Of a stretch of DNA of 64,000 bases, positions 1-8,882 are shown in pieces; within the stretch, counting starts at the first letter, position 1; every line of letters starts with the position of its first letter. A program made the position numbers and the translations under genes. A model generated the notes under the pieces. That model was given only the letters and a program-made list of their open reading frames with translations. It was not told the origin of the DNA and did not search any database. The stretch is from the NCBI GenBank assembly GCA_963726315.1, contig CAVSBZ010000007.1, positions 62,001-126,000 on the forward strand, given 5' to 3'. This DNA comes from FEB-25 sp963726315. GTDB lineage: Bacteria > Chloroflexota > Anaerolineae > Anaerolineales > UBA4823.

Positions 1-1
1 T

Positions 2-586
2 GCCATTGCCTATGAGCTGATACCCGAGTCAGCCCTGGGCGGCTGGAAAATGGGCTTGGCATTCATCATTGGCGCATTCACATTCTTTGGCGCAGATTGG
101 TGGATCGATCATCGTGGAGGGTCGGATCGCAAGGACATTACCGGTGGACAAGTCGGCTCAGGCTCAGCGATCTTCATCGGCACCCTACTGGATAACATCC
201 CCGAGTCGATCATCCTGGGAATGAGCCTGGCGCTTGGTGGTTCGATAAACGCCGCCTTCCTTGCAGCTGTATTTATATCGAACCTGCCGGAGGGTGTGGC
301 GGGTACGGTCAATATGGAAGCTTCAGGTCGATCCAGGCGTAGCATCTTTTGGATGTGGACTATTTTGGTGCTCATCTCTGCCGCTTGTGCAGGTGTAGGT
401 TACGCCATCATTCACTTTTTACCGGCCGCAGATGGACGAATAGCCCAGGCGTTCGCTGCCGGTGCCATGCTGACCATGCTGGCGGATGCGATGATGCCTG
501 AAGCCTTCGAGCATGGCGGCAAGCTGGTAGGGATCATGACGGTGATGGGATTTTTGGTCGCAGCCACATTGGCATTTATCCAGTGA
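2..586 (+). CDS. ZIP-family metal transporter, C-terminal part (5' end outside window)
   Basis: The reading frame is open from the first bases of the window, so the start lies upstream; the ATG at 50 is internal. About 194 residues are visible, with several hydrophobic membrane segments and a last helix at the very C-terminus. Two helices carry the paired motifs of ZIP (ZupT-like) divalent metal transporters, here DNIPES and SNLPEG. In most family members the first residue of one or both motifs is His (HNxPEG), a metal ligand; here it is Asp and Ser, so the metal and even the direction of transport are uncertain. PPK2 follows 107 bp downstream on the same strand. Confidence 0.75.
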   Translation, partial: AIAYELIPESALGGWKMGLAFIIGAFTFFGADWWIDHRGGSDRKDITGGQVGSGSAIFIGTLLDNIPESIILGMSLALGGSINAAFLAAVFISNLPEGVAGTVNMEASGRSRRSIFWMWTILVLISAACAGVGYAIIHFLPAADGRIAQAFAAGAMLTMLADAMMPEAFEHGGKLVGIMTVMGFLVAATLAFIQ

Positions 587-693
587 GGTTTTACTTTTAT
601 CAGCTGGAATATGTTATCGGTATTTCCAAACCAAAAAAGGTTATTTTGGTACCTATGTGGGCAAAAATAAATTGACAGATAAAGGAGATAGAA

Positions 694-1599
694 ATGGCAA
701 AGGACAAGGGCAAGAAAAAAGGTAAGAAAGGTAAGGATAAAGCGAAATCAGAGCTCGACAACGTACCTACAATTCCGCAAGGAGAAAGTTCTGCTGTAGC
801 AGCTGAGACGGCTGGAGGATCACCCTCTCCATTGAGCAAGAAAGAATTCGAGAAAGAGATGGAAAAGCTCCAGGTTGAGTTGGTGAAGATGCAGGAGTGG
901 GTGAAAGCTACCGGGGCCAAGATCTGTGTGATTTTCGAAGGCCGCGATACCGCTGGCAAGGGTGGTGTGATCAAACGCATAACAGAACGCGTCAGCCCGC
1001 GTATCTTCCGTGTGGTGGCACTCTCCTCACCCACGGATAGGGAGAAAACGCAGATGTACTTCCAGCGCTATATGCCTCATTTGCCTGCGGCAGGTGAAGT
1101 GGTGCTGTTCGACCGAAGCTGGTACAACCGGGCAGGGGTCGAGCGGGTGATGGGTTTTGCCACTAAGGAACAGGTAGATAACTTCCTGAAGATGACGCCC
1201 CTGGTCGAAAGAGCCATCATCAACTCTGGCATCCACCTGATCAAGTACTGGCTGGAAGTGGATATGGACGAGCAAGCCAAGCGTTTCCATGAGCGCAATG
1301 AAGATTATCGCAAGATCTGGAAGCTCAGCCCGATGGATGTGCAAGCCCAGGCCCGTTGGTACGATTACTCGCGGGCGCGTGATGCCATGTTTGCTGCGAC
1401 TGATACCCCGGAATGCCCGTGGTACGTCGTCCCCTCCAATGATCAGCGCCGGGCACGCCTGAACTGCATCACGCACTTCCTGAGCTTGATCCCATATGAA
1501 GAGGTGAAACGCGAGCCGATCAAGTTCCCCAAGCGCCAGGCGAAGGGCGACTATGAAGAACCAAACTATCCCTTCCGCATCGTCCCACAGAAATATTAA
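694..1599 (+). CDS. ppk2: Polyphosphate kinase 2 (PPK2 family)
   Basis: 301 residues. The first 50 or so are rich in Lys, Gly and Ser and look disordered; the PPK2 domain follows. A Walker A-type loop GRDTAGKGG lies at residues 83-91 and a Walker B-type FDRSWYNR around 139-146; the family lid region follows (residues about 180-240, KYWLEV...RARDAM). PPK2 enzymes move phosphate between polyphosphate and nucleotides in the cytoplasm. The single domain fits the class that phosphorylates nucleoside diphosphates, but class cannot be settled by eye. An AAGGAGA ribosome site precedes the ATG. The P-type ATPase begins 17 bp after the stop behind its own GGAGG, so the two are probably co-transcribed. 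Confidence 0.93.
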   Translation: MAKDKGKKKGKKGKDKAKSELDNVPTIPQGESSAVAAETAGGSPSPLSKKEFEKEMEKLQVELVKMQEWVKATGAKICVIFEGRDTAGKGGVIKRITERVSPRIFRVVALSSPTDREKTQMYFQRYMPHLPAAGEVVLFDRSWYNRAGVERVMGFATKEQVDNFLKMTPLVERAIINSGIHLIKYWLEVDMDEQAKRFHERNEDYRKIWKLSPMDVQAQARWYDYSRARDAMFAATDTPECPWYVVPSNDQRRARLNCITHFLSLIPYEEVKREPIKFPKRQAKGDYEEPNYPFRIVPQKY

Positions 1600-1616
1600 A
1601 AAGGAGGTAACAGCTA

Positions 1617-4391
1617 ATGACAGATTCGACTGATAAAAAAGTATATTGGTACACCCTGTCGCTTGAAGAAGTTGGCAAACAACTTCAAGTCGACCCGGCA
1701 AAAGGCCTGAGCTCAGACGAGGCGAAATCTCGCCTGCAGAAATATGGTCCGAACCGTCTGGCAGAGAAGAAGAAAAAATCAGGATGGCAATCATTTCTAG
1801 AACAGTATCAAGATTTGATGCAATTCGTCCTGCTCGGTGCTGCTATCGTCAACCAGGTAGCCACCGGTCAATGGGGAACTACTCTGGTGCTTGTCGGTTT
1901 GACGGTCTTTAACGCCATCCTGGGCATGCGCGGGGAGGCCAAGGCTGAGGCCAGTCTGGCCGCGTTGGCAAGTGCAATGAAGAGCATCGCCCGCGTGCGC
2001 CGAAATGGTCAGGCAATCGAGGTGGATGCAGAGGAACTTGTGCCGGGAGATGTAGTGCTGATGGAGGCGGGCAATCGCGTCCCGGCGGATGGGCGCCTGT
2101 TTGTGACTGCTACCCTCGAGATCGAGGAAGCCGCCCTGACCGGTGAGAGCGTTGCTTCGCCTAAGGATACTGACACCATCGCCAAAGCCGACGCTCCACT
2201 GGGTGACCGCCACTGCATGGCATATATGAATACTTCAGTCACGCGCGGACGTGCGGAAATGATCGTTACTACCACCGGCATGGGCACAGAGATGGGCAAT
2301 ATCGCCGATTTGCTGAATAAGACCGAGGCCGACAAGACACCGCTGCAGAAGCAGCTAGATCGGCTGACCGTGATCATCGCATCATTGGCTGGTCTGGCAT
2401 TCATTCTCATGGTGATCATGGGCTTGCGAAACGGGCAAGAGTTTGACACGATCTTCATCGCTGGTGTAGCCCTGGCCATCTCTGCCATTCCAACCGGTCT
2501 GCCGGCTGTGGTCACCACCATGTATTCGATGGGCACACGCCAGCTTGCTGCACAGGGCGCCATCGTAAAACGCCTACCATCAGTGGAGACACTGGGTTCG
2601 GTTTCGGCAATCTGCTCTGACAAGACCGGCACCCTGACGCTTAACAAGATGACGGCGCGCGAGTTCACCATCCCGGGTCAGAACCGCTTCGTGGTAACAG
2701 GCGAAGGCTACGGAACGCAAGGAGAATATAAACTAGCCAGTGGTATCGAAGGTTTGCAGCCCTGGCAGAAAAATACCCTTACCTACAGCACTGAGGGCAA
2801 GCTTTTGAGTGCCGGGGGTGCCAAGGTTGATCTCGAACAGATCCTGCTGCCCATGGCATTATGCGCTGATGCCCGTCTCGACGATGGGGCGCTAATCGGC
2901 GACCCCACCGAAGGGGCGTTGATTGTGCTGGCTGAAAAAGGCGGTATCAGTGTGGATGGCTCCCGCCAGATGTATCCCCGGGTGGCTGAAGTGCCGTTTG
3001 ATTCGGATTACAAGTTCATGGCAACTTTCCACAATATGACCAACGAGCAAGGCAAGACGGTAGTACGCTGCTTTGTAAAAGGCGCGCCCGACGTGTTGAT
3101 CGCCCGCAGCAGTTATTTCTGGCTGCCAGGCGAAGAGAAAAGACCCGTCACAGACGAGAACCGCAAGTTGGCACTTGATGAAAATGAACGCATTGCTAAA
3201 GCGGGTGAACGAATTATGGTGGTCGCCCGCAAAGACTTTGATCCGCAAACCTTTGATCCAAAAGCAAAGCTGATCGATCTGATGAATGACCTCACCCTTC
3301 TGGCTATGGTTGGCATCGTTGATCCACCCCGTAACGAAGCCAAGGACGCGATTGCCAAATGCCACAGTGCCGGTATCCAGGTACGCATGATCACTGGTGA
3401 CCATGCTGTGACAGCCGCAGCAATTGGCCGCGAACTCGGCATCACCGGAACTGCACTGACAGGTGCCGAATTTAAAGCCATGAGTGATGATGAGCTGAAG
3501 AAGAAACTGCCCGATATCGGTGTGGTAGCCCGCGTGGCTCCAGAGGATAAGATCCGTCTGGTGACCATGCTTCAGGAGCTGGATAACATCGTCGCTATGA
3601 CCGGCGATGGTGTGAACGACGCCCCTGCCTTGAAGAAGGCTGACATCGGCGTGGCGATGGGCATCACCGGCACCGAAGTCTCGAAGGGTGCGGCCGTGAT
3701 GATCTTGACCGATGATAACTTTGCTACCATCGTCAAAGCGGTGGAATTTGGACGTGCCATCTACAACAATCTGTTCAATTTTGTCCGCTTCCAGATGGAA
3801 TCGCTAGTGGCGTTCATCGTCTCGTACCTGCTGGCTGCGTTCTTTATCGTGCTCGGCGGAACCCCATTCACCGCCTTCGTGGTCTTGTGGATAAACTTCC
3901 TCGTTCAAATCCCGGTGGCATTAGCGCTGGGGTTCGATGACCCGGCACCTGACCTGATGGAACATAAGCCTCGACCGCTCAAGCAACCTATCCTTACTGG
4001 TCCACAATGGATACGGATTGTCTTCATAGGTATCTTGATGTCAATAGGCACAATTTACCTTGAGATGTTTTATGAGACTACCGATGCCCTCGTTGCGAAA
4101 TCGATGGGATTTGTCTTCTTCTCCTTAGCTGTGGTTGTACTTGCCCTGAGCGCACGCAGTGAGACTGGCAGTGCCTTCAATCGAGAGGTTCTAAAAAATC
4201 GACATCAGCTTATGCTCTATGGAATTTCAGTATTGATGATCCTATTACCCCTCAACCTGGATTTTCTCAAGAAATTCCTGGGCTTAACCAATCTGGACAC
4301 GAACCAGGTGATTATCTGCCTCGTGTTTGCCATTGTTCTGCTTTTAGTGGACGAAGTGATCAAGTTTTTCCTGCGCCGCAGTCGCAAGTAA
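1617..4391 (+). CDS. P-type (P2-like) cation-transporting ATPase with altered ion site
   Basis: 924 residues, full length. Order: N-terminal cation-ATPase domain (1-70), TM1-2, actuator domain with TGES at 175-178, TM3-4, phosphorylation domain with DKTGT at D335, nucleotide domain (KGAPD), hinge with TGDGVNDAP, then TM5-10. It would pump a cation out of the cytoplasm using ATP. The residues that bind Ca2+ in SERCA are not kept: TM4 has PTGLP (292-296) instead of PEGLP, TM5 has Leu and Phe where SERCA has N768 and E771, and TM6 has Asn760 but Val763 and Gln764 for T799 and D800. From memory the TM6 sequence resembles bacterial CtpF-like ATPases. The transported ion is unknown. A perfect 14-bp hairpin follows the stop. 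Confidence 0.9.
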   Translation: MTDSTDKKVYWYTLSLEEVGKQLQVDPAKGLSSDEAKSRLQKYGPNRLAEKKKKSGWQSFLEQYQDLMQFVLLGAAIVNQVATGQWGTTLVLVGLTVFNAILGMRGEAKAEASLAALASAMKSIARVRRNGQAIEVDAEELVPGDVVLMEAGNRVPADGRLFVTATLEIEEAALTGESVASPKDTDTIAKADAPLGDRHCMAYMNTSVTRGRAEMIVTTTGMGTEMGNIADLLNKTEADKTPLQKQLDRLTVIIASLAGLAFILMVIMGLRNGQEFDTIFIAGVALAISAIPTGLPAVVTTMYSMGTRQLAAQGAIVKRLPSVETLGSVSAICSDKTGTLTLNKMTAREFTIPGQNRFVVTGEGYGTQGEYKLASGIEGLQPWQKNTLTYSTEGKLLSAGGAKVDLEQILLPMALCADARLDDGALIGDPTEGALIVLAEKGGISVDGSRQMYPRVAEVPFDSDYKFMATFHNMTNEQGKTVVRCFVKGAPDVLIARSSYFWLPGEEKRPVTDENRKLALDENERIAKAGERIMVVARKDFDPQTFDPKAKLIDLMNDLTLLAMVGIVDPPRNEAKDAIAKCHSAGIQVRMITGDHAVTAAAIGRELGITGTALTGAEFKAMSDDELKKKLPDIGVVARVAPEDKIRLVTMLQELDNIVAMTGDGVNDAPALKKADIGVAMGITGTEVSKGAAVMILTDDNFATIVKAVEFGRAIYNNLFNFVRFQMESLVAFIVSYLLAAFFIVLGGTPFTAFVVLWINFLVQIPVALALGFDDPAPDLMEHKPRPLKQPILTGPQWIRIVFIGILMSIGTIYLEMFYETTDALVAKSMGFVFFSLAVVVLALSARSETGSAFNREVLKNRHQLMLYGISVLMILLPLNLDFLKKFLGLTNLDTNQVIICLVFAIVLLLVDEVIKFFLRRSRK

Positions 4392-4404
4392 GCATAATAT
4401 ACGA

Positions 4405-4439
4405 ACAGGTGGTGGGTGATTTATTCACCCACCACCTGT
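4405..4439 (+). terminator. Hairpin after P-type ATPase gene
   Basis: Perfect 14-bp inverted repeat (ACAGGTGGTGGGTG at 4405-4418, its complement at 4426-4439) with a 7-base loop. There is no U-tract after it, so it may be an attenuator or an RNA-stabilising hairpin rather than a classic intrinsic terminator. Confidence 0.65.
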
Positions 4440-4469
4440 AAATCACATCACATTTATATCGGAGAAGCT

Positions 4470-5165
4470 ATGGCACAAGCACAAGCAAAAGCCGCACTCG
4501 CCACCAGTGTAGTGCGTTTCAACCGTTTCCTTGCCCTGGTTTACCTGGTAATGGCCCTTGGAATGGCCATCACAGCAGTCGTTTCTACCGCGGTGAGCAC
4601 CAACCCAGAAATTATGAAGCGGATTTTGTATTACCCATGGTTTACTTTTGGGCTGTTTTTGTTACAAATCATCGTCGTTGTTTTTTTGAGTGCCGCCGTG
4701 ATGCGTATGTCCACCGGAGCAGCTCTGCTTCTATTCCTGCTCTATTCAGCCCTCACCGGCTTGGCACTCTCCTCGATCTTTATCTATTACAGTCAGACCA
4801 CCATCGCCTATACTTTTTGGGTAACTGCCGGGATGTTTTTATTCGGCAGCATTGTTGGGCTATTCATAAAGGGCGATATGAGTGGTGTGGGCAGGTTCTT
4901 AATGCTTGCCTTGCTGGGCTGGTTGTTCGGTTGGATTTTCGTCCTGTTCTTCCCATACTCAGCCGGGCTTAACCAGGCTATGAATTTTACCGGCATCATG
5001 CTCTTCGCTGGGTTAACAGTCTGGGATACCAATCGATTAAAGCAGCTCTCCTCCCAAATGGAGGGCAAGCAGGGCATGGGCGGTATGGTGGTCGTCGGAG
5101 CGCTGGCGCTCTACCTCGACTTCATCAACCTGTTCCTGCTGCTGCTCCGTACATCCAGGCGTTAG
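4470..5165 (+). CDS. Bax inhibitor-1/YccA family membrane protein
   Basis: 231 residues from the ATG at 4470, chosen because GGAG lies 9 bases upstream; a longer frame from 4416 would begin inside the terminator hairpin. About seven transmembrane helices are visible. The C-terminal LYLDFINLFLLLLR followed by basic residues is the typical ending of bacterial BI-1 (YccA/YetJ-like) proteins, some of which leak Ca2+ in a pH-dependent way. The conserved acidic site in the last helices (the VWDTNRLK and YLDF region) is present. Its position after a cation ATPase suggests ion or membrane-stress homeostasis; this is inference. Confidence 0.85.
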   Translation: MAQAQAKAALATSVVRFNRFLALVYLVMALGMAITAVVSTAVSTNPEIMKRILYYPWFTFGLFLLQIIVVVFLSAAVMRMSTGAALLLFLLYSALTGLALSSIFIYYSQTTIAYTFWVTAGMFLFGSIVGLFIKGDMSGVGRFLMLALLGWLFGWIFVLFFPYSAGLNQAMNFTGIMLFAGLTVWDTNRLKQLSSQMEGKQGMGGMVVVGALALYLDFINLFLLLLRTSRR

Positions 5166-5281
5166 TTCGTCGATAACCTCACCATAAAGAATAAAATCGG
5201 CCGAATAAAAAGCGCTGGTTCTAGGTGTATCAGGTAGTAAATAATTAATCATCACTAATTTTGATCTAGAGGAGAAAATAT

Positions 5282-5668
5282 ATGAAACAACGTCCATTTG
5301 GAGTTACCGTTTTGGCAATCATGGCAGGGATCGCCGCAGTGCTGGCTGCAATCCACACGCTGCAAGCCTTGCATATATTGCCCTTCTTCATTGGCGAATT
5401 CAAGGTCCACGCCTTCAGCTTTTGGTCCGCCCTGATGTGGGGACTGATGGTTTGGGTGTGGGCGTGGCTGGTCAAGATGCTGTGGGCAGTTGATAAGCAA
5501 GCCTGGCTGTTCCTGGTAGTAATTACCACTTTCAATATGATCCTGGATTTCACCGTCATGTTAGGCGCAGGCAACTGGACAGATGTTAGCGTAAGCTTCC
5601 TGCTCAACGCCATCATCCTGATCTATGCCATGCTTCCGGGAGTTAAACGAGCTTTTGATGTGTCTTAA
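5282..5668 (+). CDS. Small four-helix membrane protein, function unknown
   Basis: 128 residues with an AGGAGA ribosome site upstream. Four hydrophobic helices are evident, at roughly residues 7-30, 43-66, 74-96 and 103-121, joined by short loops. No catalytic motif is recognisable. It lies in a same-strand run of small membrane and stress-type genes, each with its own ribosome site. I do not recognise the family. Confidence 0.7.
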   Translation: MKQRPFGVTVLAIMAGIAAVLAAIHTLQALHILPFFIGEFKVHAFSFWSALMWGLMVWVWAWLVKMLWAVDKQAWLFLVVITTFNMILDFTVMLGAGNWTDVSVSFLLNAIILIYAMLPGVKRAFDVS

Positions 5669-5727
5669 CCATATTATTCTAAAACCGATAAATTAAAAAT
5701 TAGACCAATGTTTAAAGGAGGTTTTTT

Positions 5728-6276
5728 ATGCGAAACAGACGTGATGAACGACAGGAAGACCGACAGCTTGGACGACCAGGCGGAGGCGGCAACCATTATC
5801 AGATGCGTCAGAAAATGGTAGCCATTGGCGATGATTTCTGGATCGAGAATGATAAAGGTCAGAAAGTATTCAAAGTGGACGGCAAAGCGCTGCGTGTGCG
5901 CCAGACTCTGATCTTTGAGGATGCCCACGGTACCGAGCTGTGCAAAATCCAGGAAAAAATGCTGCGGATCAAAGACAGCATGGAGATCGAAGGACCTCGC
6001 GGCGAGAAAATCGCCATGGTGAAAAAAGCCCTGATCACTCCTGTGCGGGAGCGCTGGGTTGTAAAGATCAAGAATGGACCTGATTTGGACGTGCAAGGAA
6101 ATATTTTGGATCATGAGTACTCCATCGGTGAAGGACGCGATAAGGTGGCAGAAGTATCCAAAAAGTGGTTCCGCCTGCGCGACAGTTATGGTGTTTCCAT
6201 CGATCCTGGTCAGGATGATGCCCTTATCCTGGCGGTGGCAGTGTGCATTGACGAGATGGCCCACGCAGGCAAGTAA
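5728..6276 (+). CDS. LURP-one-related (LOR/Tubby-like) family protein
   Basis: 182 residues after AAAGGAGG. After a basic, polar N-terminus (1-28), the rest is a series of short beta-strand stretches with the LOR signature pattern: MRQKMVAIGDDFWIEN, then KVFKVDGKALRVRQT, and later VQGNILDHEYSI. This matches the LURP-one-related (DUF567) fold, a Tubby-like 12-stranded barrel around one helix; the hydrophobic helix near 168-178 fits that core. No enzymatic role is known for bacterial members, which may bind membrane lipids. Neighbours are small membrane proteins and DUF6325/SHOCT genes. Confidence 0.8.
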   Translation: MRNRRDERQEDRQLGRPGGGGNHYQMRQKMVAIGDDFWIENDKGQKVFKVDGKALRVRQTLIFEDAHGTELCKIQEKMLRIKDSMEIEGPRGEKIAMVKKALITPVRERWVVKIKNGPDLDVQGNILDHEYSIGEGRDKVAEVSKKWFRLRDSYGVSIDPGQDDALILAVAVCIDEMAHAGK

Positions 6277-6296
6277 GGCACACTGATCATATTGGT

Positions 6297-6329
6297 GGGG
6301 ATGGCGGCTTTCAATGTCCTGCCATCCCC
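6297..6329 (+). terminator. Hairpin after LOR gene
   Basis: GGGGATGGC at 6297-6305 pairs with GCCATCCCC at 6321-6329, 21 bases after the LOR stop. It is GC-rich but has no U-tract, so termination is only possible, not shown. Confidence 0.5.
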
Positions 6330-6368
6330 GAACGGAAATCTATCTGGAAATATTTGGAGGATTAGAAA

Positions 6369-6683
6369 ATGCCTTGTTTATTTGCAATGTTTGCCGGGAT
6401 ATTCCCACGACTTGGAACCCTTTTCATTTGGATAGCACGTCCAGCGATGTTCAGCGCTGCATTCGGCGGCAGCTGGCTGTGGCCGATCCTGGGGATTATC
6501 TTCTTGCCATTCACCACATTGATGTTTGTAATCCTGTGGAGCCCTGGAGTTGGATTGTACGGTTGGGATTGGTTCTGGATTGTCATGGCGGTATTTATCG
6601 ACCTGGGGCATTGGAGCAGCACTGCTTATCAAAACCGAAACCGCATTCCTGGTTACACCGAGCCTGCTGCACCCGCGGCGTAA
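6369..6683 (+). CDS. Small membrane protein, function unknown
   Basis: 104 residues, start set by TTGGAGGA upstream of the ATG. Two or three hydrophobic stretches (about 5-30, 36-60 and 65-80) with many Trp and Phe, and a short Pro/Ala-rich tail. The pattern resembles small actinobacterial and chloroflexal envelope proteins found near SHOCT genes, but I cannot name a family. Confidence 0.65.
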   Translation: MPCLFAMFAGIFPRLGTLFIWIARPAMFSAAFGGSWLWPILGIIFLPFTTLMFVILWSPGVGLYGWDWFWIVMAVFIDLGHWSSTAYQNRNRIPGYTEPAAPAA

Positions 6684-6863
6684 ATCGGTAAAGTCAACAC
6701 CCAAACTCGCAATAGTGTTTGATAGTGTAGCAATGATTTTTAACAAGCAATACAGATCCAGGCTTGAGTTTGGTGGTGTGTGGGTAGGTGAAACCTGCTC
6801 ACACATCGTCATTCTCCCACCAATATGGAACGACAGATTGTCGATTAAGAAAGGAGCATTAGA

Positions 6864-7292
6864 ATGACTTACGGTCCAATTGATTTTCTTGCCCTGGAAT
6901 TCAAAGGCAACCAATTCAAGGGTGAGATCATGCCGGCGCTGTTGGAGCTGGTGAATAAAGGAATCGTGCGTGTGATCGATCTGGTTATCGTCCAGAAAGA
7001 TGCCGATGGCAAGGTGACTATGCGCGAGATGCAGCAGATGGAGCCTTCGGCGGTGGCGATCTTTGATCCGCTGAAAGCACAGATCACCGGGATCATTCAG
7101 CTGGGAGACATCGAGATGATTGGGGAGAAGGTGGAGAACAACACCACCGCCGCGATCATGCTGTTCGAGAACCTGTGGCCGATCAAGTTCAGAGAAGCCG
7201 TGTTGAATGCCAACGGTCGCCTGGTGATGATGGAGCGTATCCCCAACGAAGTAGTTGAAGAGACGATGGCGAAATTTGCCGGTGTTGATTAA
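6864..7292 (+). CDS. DUF6325 family protein
   Basis: 142 residues behind AAAGGAG. It begins MTYGPIDFLALEF and continues with GEIMPALLELVNKGIVRVIDLV and KDADGKV (positions about 20-52), the usual opening of DUF6325 (formerly grouped with DUF1269) proteins. A central GDIEMIGE stretch and a hydrophobic helix around 95-103 follow. Molecular function is unknown. In this family the gene is commonly next to a SHOCT-domain gene, as here, which suggests the two act together. Confidence 0.8.
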   Translation: MTYGPIDFLALEFKGNQFKGEIMPALLELVNKGIVRVIDLVIVQKDADGKVTMREMQQMEPSAVAIFDPLKAQITGIIQLGDIEMIGEKVENNTTAAIMLFENLWPIKFREAVLNANGRLVMMERIPNEVVEETMAKFAGVD

Positions 7293-7339
7293 TATCAGGA
7301 AAATACATATCGATAATTAAAGTTGAATTGGAGGTCAAT

Positions 7340-7687
7340 ATGATGCGACGAAGATCAGTTGGAAGAAGTATCGCTCGGGTAGCAGTGGGAACTGCAGTTG
7401 TAGCAGGCACTGCTGGTGCGGTTCAGCACCACCAGCAGCAGAAATATGCGGGACAAGAGGCAGCCGCGCAGCAGCAGTATGACCAGGCATATCAGCAGGG
7501 TGCAGCTGACGCCCAGGCTCAGCAGCCGCAATATGCCCCACCCCCACCACAGTATGCACCTCCCCCTGCGCAGGCGCCACAGGATGATCTGACCGCCAAG
7601 CTTCAGCAGCTGGCGGACCTGCACGCTTCAGGCGTGCTGACCGATGAAGAGTTCGCTGCAGCCAAGCAAAAACTGCTGGCAGGCTGA
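7340..7687 (+). CDS. SHOCT-domain protein
   Basis: 115 residues from the first ATG (7340) or 114 from the next (7343); GGAGG at 7330-7334 serves either. The N-terminus is basic and followed by an Ala/Val/Gly-rich segment (residues about 12-28) that may be a weak membrane anchor. A Gln-, Ala- and Pro-rich linker runs to about residue 82. The C-terminal 30 residues form a SHOCT motif: KLQQLADLHASGVLTDEEF then AAAKQKLL. SHOCT domains are short helical pairs thought to mediate oligomerisation. A strong hairpin terminator follows. Confidence 0.85.
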   Translation: MMRRRSVGRSIARVAVGTAVVAGTAGAVQHHQQQKYAGQEAAAQQQYDQAYQQGAADAQAQQPQYAPPPPQYAPPPAQAPQDDLTAKLQQLADLHASGVLTDEEFAAAKQKLLAG

Positions 7688-7707
7688 CGGGTAAATTTCT
7701 GGTGAAC

Positions 7708-7746
7708 ATTGGTTGGGATTAGTAATAATAATTAATCCCAACCAAT
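7708..7746 (+). terminator. Intrinsic-terminator-like hairpin after SHOCT gene
   Basis: Perfect 14-bp stem (ATTGGTTGGGATTA at 7708-7721 with its complement at 7733-7746), 11-base A/T loop, and a T-rich stretch (GGTTGGTTTT) a few bases after. It probably ends the transcript of the preceding small-gene cluster. Confidence 0.75.
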
Positions 7747-7951
7747 CGCTGGTTGGTTTTAAAATCTTCTGTAGTAGTTTACCAATATATACTTTTGCTT
7801 CATCATCGATCCGAATATCACCGGAGTACAGCATCAATGAAAATATTCAAATAGGCTATGGTAAGAATTAGTCTTAACAATATTTTTCTGTTGATCAGTC
7901 TGCATATCCTGCGTGAGAACCTACCACTGCAAGAGGTAAAGGCGTAATCTT

Positions 7952-8764
7952 ATGGCACAAGAAGTTGTTTCCCCACGCCGTCATAGTAATGCCTATAACA
8001 TATTCATTCTCATATTGACGATAATTTCCCTGGTCATCATGGTTATCATGATGCTACCCCTTAACGATGCTACCGTCAGGCTGCTCCAATTTTATGACAA
8101 CCTGATCTGCGTCATTTTTTTAGTCGATTTTTTTCTCGCCTTGAGTTCTGCTTCCAAGAAATCTGATTACTTGATTAAAGAGCGTGGCTGGCTAGACCTT
8201 CTGGGCTCGATACCCTCATTCGGTCCTATCTTTAAGTACTCTGGGTTATTACGACTGGCGCGCCTGAGTCGGCTATTCCGAATTATTCGCCAGTTTAGTC
8301 GTGAAGAAAGAAGGAAATTGGTCCGTGATATACTCGAGAACCGCAGCCAGTATGCCGCCATTATTACTGCCACACTGGCTCTTATCGTTCTGGCGACAGG
8401 TAGCGTACTGGTGCTTCAATTTGAGAGCCAATCGAGTGGCGCAAATATTAAATCAGGTGGCGATGCCTTGTGGTATTCAATTGTAACCATTACCACAGTG
8501 GGATATGGAGATCGTTATCCGGTAACATTAGGTGGTAGGATCGCCGCGGTTTTCATCATGCTCATGGGCGTCGGGATTATTGGCGCGCTGGCCAGTATCC
8601 TTGCCAGCGTATTAGTCGGTGGAAGACCATCTGATGTGGATAATGATGCCTCGGGTCAATTGCCAGCCCATAAAATTGAGGATGAATTAGCAGCGCTTAA
8701 AAATGAGGTCGCTTCTCTTCGGGAGTTATTGGAAAAAAATCTGTCTGAAGGCGACCTGGATTAA
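7952..8764 (+). CDS. Voltage-gated-type potassium channel, six-helix
   Basis: 270 residues. Four hydrophobic segments (S1-S4) precede the pore; S4 has regularly spaced arginines (LARLSRLFRIIRQF, about residues 103-116). The pore helix and filter TITTVGYGD (about 182-190) are those of a K+ channel, followed by S6 rich in Gly and Ala. The C-terminus (about 235-270) is a short charged coiled coil likely to aid tetramer assembly. Ribosome site AGAGG lies somewhat far from the ATG. Expected in the inner membrane, setting membrane potential or K+ flux. Confidence 0.92.
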   Translation: MAQEVVSPRRHSNAYNIFILILTIISLVIMVIMMLPLNDATVRLLQFYDNLICVIFLVDFFLALSSASKKSDYLIKERGWLDLLGSIPSFGPIFKYSGLLRLARLSRLFRIIRQFSREERRKLVRDILENRSQYAAIITATLALIVLATGSVLVLQFESQSSGANIKSGGDALWYSIVTITTVGYGDRYPVTLGGRIAAVFIMLMGVGIIGALASILASVLVGGRPSDVDNDASGQLPAHKIEDELAALKNEVASLRELLEKNLSEGDLD

Positions 8765-8882
8765 TTCATCATGCATATCTTAGCTCGACCAGCCGTCTTC
8801 ATCATAATCGTAGATTATTCTGTGGATGTTAATCCCCGCAGTAAGAGTAACCTATCTCTATCATGCCTAAGGAGAACTATGC

